Shown piece after piece: positions 62,993 through 64,000 of a stretch of DNA of 64,000 bases. The notes under the pieces are model-generated. The model was not told where the DNA came from. It searched no databases and saw only the letters and a list, made by a program, of their open reading frames with translations. Numbering within the stretch: the first letter of the stretch is position 1; every line of letters begins with the position of its first letter. A program made the position numbers and the translations under genes. The stretch is from Salinadaptatus halalkaliphilus (GTDB lineage Archaea; Halobacteriota; Halobacteria; Halobacteriales; Natrialbaceae), in the NCBI RefSeq assembly GCF_006543045.1, contig NZ_RBZW01000076.1, forward strand, positions 180,820-244,819. The letters run 5' to 3'.

Positions 62993-63760
62993 ATGGCACA
63001 GCAGGGCCCGGGAACGAAACAGCTCAAATCGGTCCGGACGACGTTCAAGATCGTCGAGTATCTCAAACACGAGACGACCGGAAGTGTCTCCGCAATCGCA
63101 GACCAGCTCGAGTTACCCAAAAGTACGGTCCACTCGCACCTGACGACGCTCAACCAATTGGGGTATCTCAGAAACGACGATGGCACCTACCGGCTCGGCT
63201 ATCGACTCGTCCATCTGGGTCGGACGATCGAGCAGTCCGACGAGTTACGCCGGATCGTCGCGCCGACGATCGAAACCCTGGCCAACGAAACGGACGAACA
63301 AGCGTACTTCGCTATCGAAGAGAACGGATTGGCCACGAATATCGTCGTCGCAGAGGGTACCTGTTCGATACGGAGGGAGTTTTTGCCCGGCGGCCAGGCC
63401 AGAATGACCAACACGGCTACCGGGAAGGCCATTCTGGCACACTTGCCGCCCGAACGGATCGACGAAATCATCCAACGATGGGGGATGCCAGCCGAGGCAC
63501 CGGGAACGATCACGGACGAGGACGAGCTCTACGCCGAACTCGAGACGATTCGCGCCGATGGCATCGCGTACGCTCGAGCCGAGAGCATCAAAGGGTTGCT
63601 CGAGATCGCGATGCCGATACTCGACGACGACGGGCAGCCCCACGGCGCCGTCGAGGTCGCAGGGCCGATCAAACGGCTCGACGACGAGTGCCGCGAGCGA
63701 CTCGTCGACGACATCGAAACGGCCGTCAACGAAATCGAGGTCAATCTCTCACTCCGTTGA
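62993..63760 (+). CDS. IclR family transcriptional regulator
   Basis: 255 residues from the ATG giving MAQQGPGTKQLKSVRTTFKIVEYL; an ATG four codons earlier exists. The winged helix is TGSVSAIADQLELPKSTVHSHLTTLNQLGYLRNDDGTYRLG. The effector domain has LANETDEQAYFAIEENGLATNIV, MTNTATGKAILAHLPPERID and GIAYARAESIKGLLEIAMPI. A TATA-like GATTTATTTTTCG lies at 62961-62973. It may regulate the adjacent hydratase or the genes past the window end. Confidence 0.94.
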   Translation: MAQQGPGTKQLKSVRTTFKIVEYLKHETTGSVSAIADQLELPKSTVHSHLTTLNQLGYLRNDDGTYRLGYRLVHLGRTIEQSDELRRIVAPTIETLANETDEQAYFAIEENGLATNIVVAEGTCSIRREFLPGGQARMTNTATGKAILAHLPPERIDEIIQRWGMPAEAPGTITDEDELYAELETIRADGIAYARAESIKGLLEIAMPILDDDGQPHGAVEVAGPIKRLDDECRERLVDDIETAVNEIEVNLSLR

Positions 63761-63942
63761 TCGCGTCCACCGTCGATCGGAAATCCGCTCGAGGAGCGTC
63801 ACGCTGGCGGACGGTAACTCGAACCGTCAGCGAGCTGGACGAGAGGCCGAAGATCGTCGTCACAGCACACCAATTCCTGCCCGGATCCCGATTTGTGACA
63901 TCGGTGTGGGTGTAAACCGAAAACGGGCTCGAGAGGGCAGTC

Positions 63943-64000
63943 CTAGTCCGTCACGAACTCACGCACCATGCGCTTGTACTCTTCGGATCGAAGCAACTCG
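63943..64000 (-). CDS. C-terminal end of an unidentified gene, partial
   Basis: The minus strand reads ELLRSEEYKRMVREFVTD and TAG from the window edge. Only 18 codons are present, so the family cannot be named. It is convergent with the IclR gene, with about 180 bases between. Confidence 0.5.
   Translation of the reverse strand, partial: ELLRSEEYKRMVREFVTD

Overview
The window looks like a chromosomal segment of a haloarchaeon of the Natrialbales type (Natrinema/Haloterrigena/Natrialba-like; inference). GC is high, the deduced proteins are rich in Asp and Glu, and several families are typical of halophilic archaea: DUF7344 winged-helix membrane proteins, a DUF7563 zinc finger, a split GMP synthase, and a methylmalonyl-CoA mutase whose B12 subunit is separate. 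I found no rRNA, tRNA or CRISPR array.

Layout. 0-2.7 kb: sodium:solute symporter pair with a Usp protein. 2.8-6.2 kb: small membrane proteins and an HpnE/phytoene-desaturase-like flavoenzyme. 6.3-10 kb: pyrG-guaAb operon and a LysE exporter. 10-14.7 kb: membrane protein with a DSD-repeat tail, HD hydrolase, mutase B12 subunit plus MeaB, and a frameshifted hydrolase. 15-19.5 kb: hydrolase, thiolase/DUF35 pair, M42 peptidase, SRPBCC protein. 19.6-22.4 kb: an MFS transporter gene cut near its 5' end by a TnpB (IS1341-type) element. 23-36.5 kb: a surface-glycan locus. A phosphodiesterase is followed by a plus-strand run (polysaccharide deacetylase, Gfo/Idh/MocA oxidoreductase, DUF362, epimerase, DUF354) that faces a minus-strand operon: acetyltransferase, aminotransferase, oxidoreductase, nucleotide-sugar 6-dehydrogenase, GT2. 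The first four enzymes of that operon match the WbpA/B/E/D route to a di-N-acetylated UDP-uronic acid. 36.7-42.9 kb: small regulators and membrane proteins, and a GNAT pseudogene. 42.9-48.4 kb: central carbon genes (MaoC hydratase, CitE-like lyase, glutamate dehydrogenase, mutase large subunit). 48.7-55.1 kb: YdjM-like protein, aldehyde dehydrogenase, nadA-nadB-nadC operon. 55.3-60.4 kb: a six-PAS histidine kinase, creatininase-family protein and NikR. 60.4-61.9 kb: an AT-rich scar with two truncated genes meeting head on. 61.9-64 kb: enoyl-CoA hydratase, IclR regulator and the end of another gene.

Three observations stand out. (1) A dispersed ~86-bp palindromic element occurs in about nine copies. 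Full copies have TACGG...CCGTA ends between 3-bp TGA direct repeats, and the central stem shows compensatory changes between copies. In five copies the left TGA is the stop codon of the preceding gene. (2) The TnpB element has an intact RuvC triad, and its empty target site can be rebuilt in frame inside the MFS gene. (3) An ATAACAAA motif lies upstream of most transcription units of the 24-39 kb glycan and regulator region, and I did not see it used this way elsewhere in the window.
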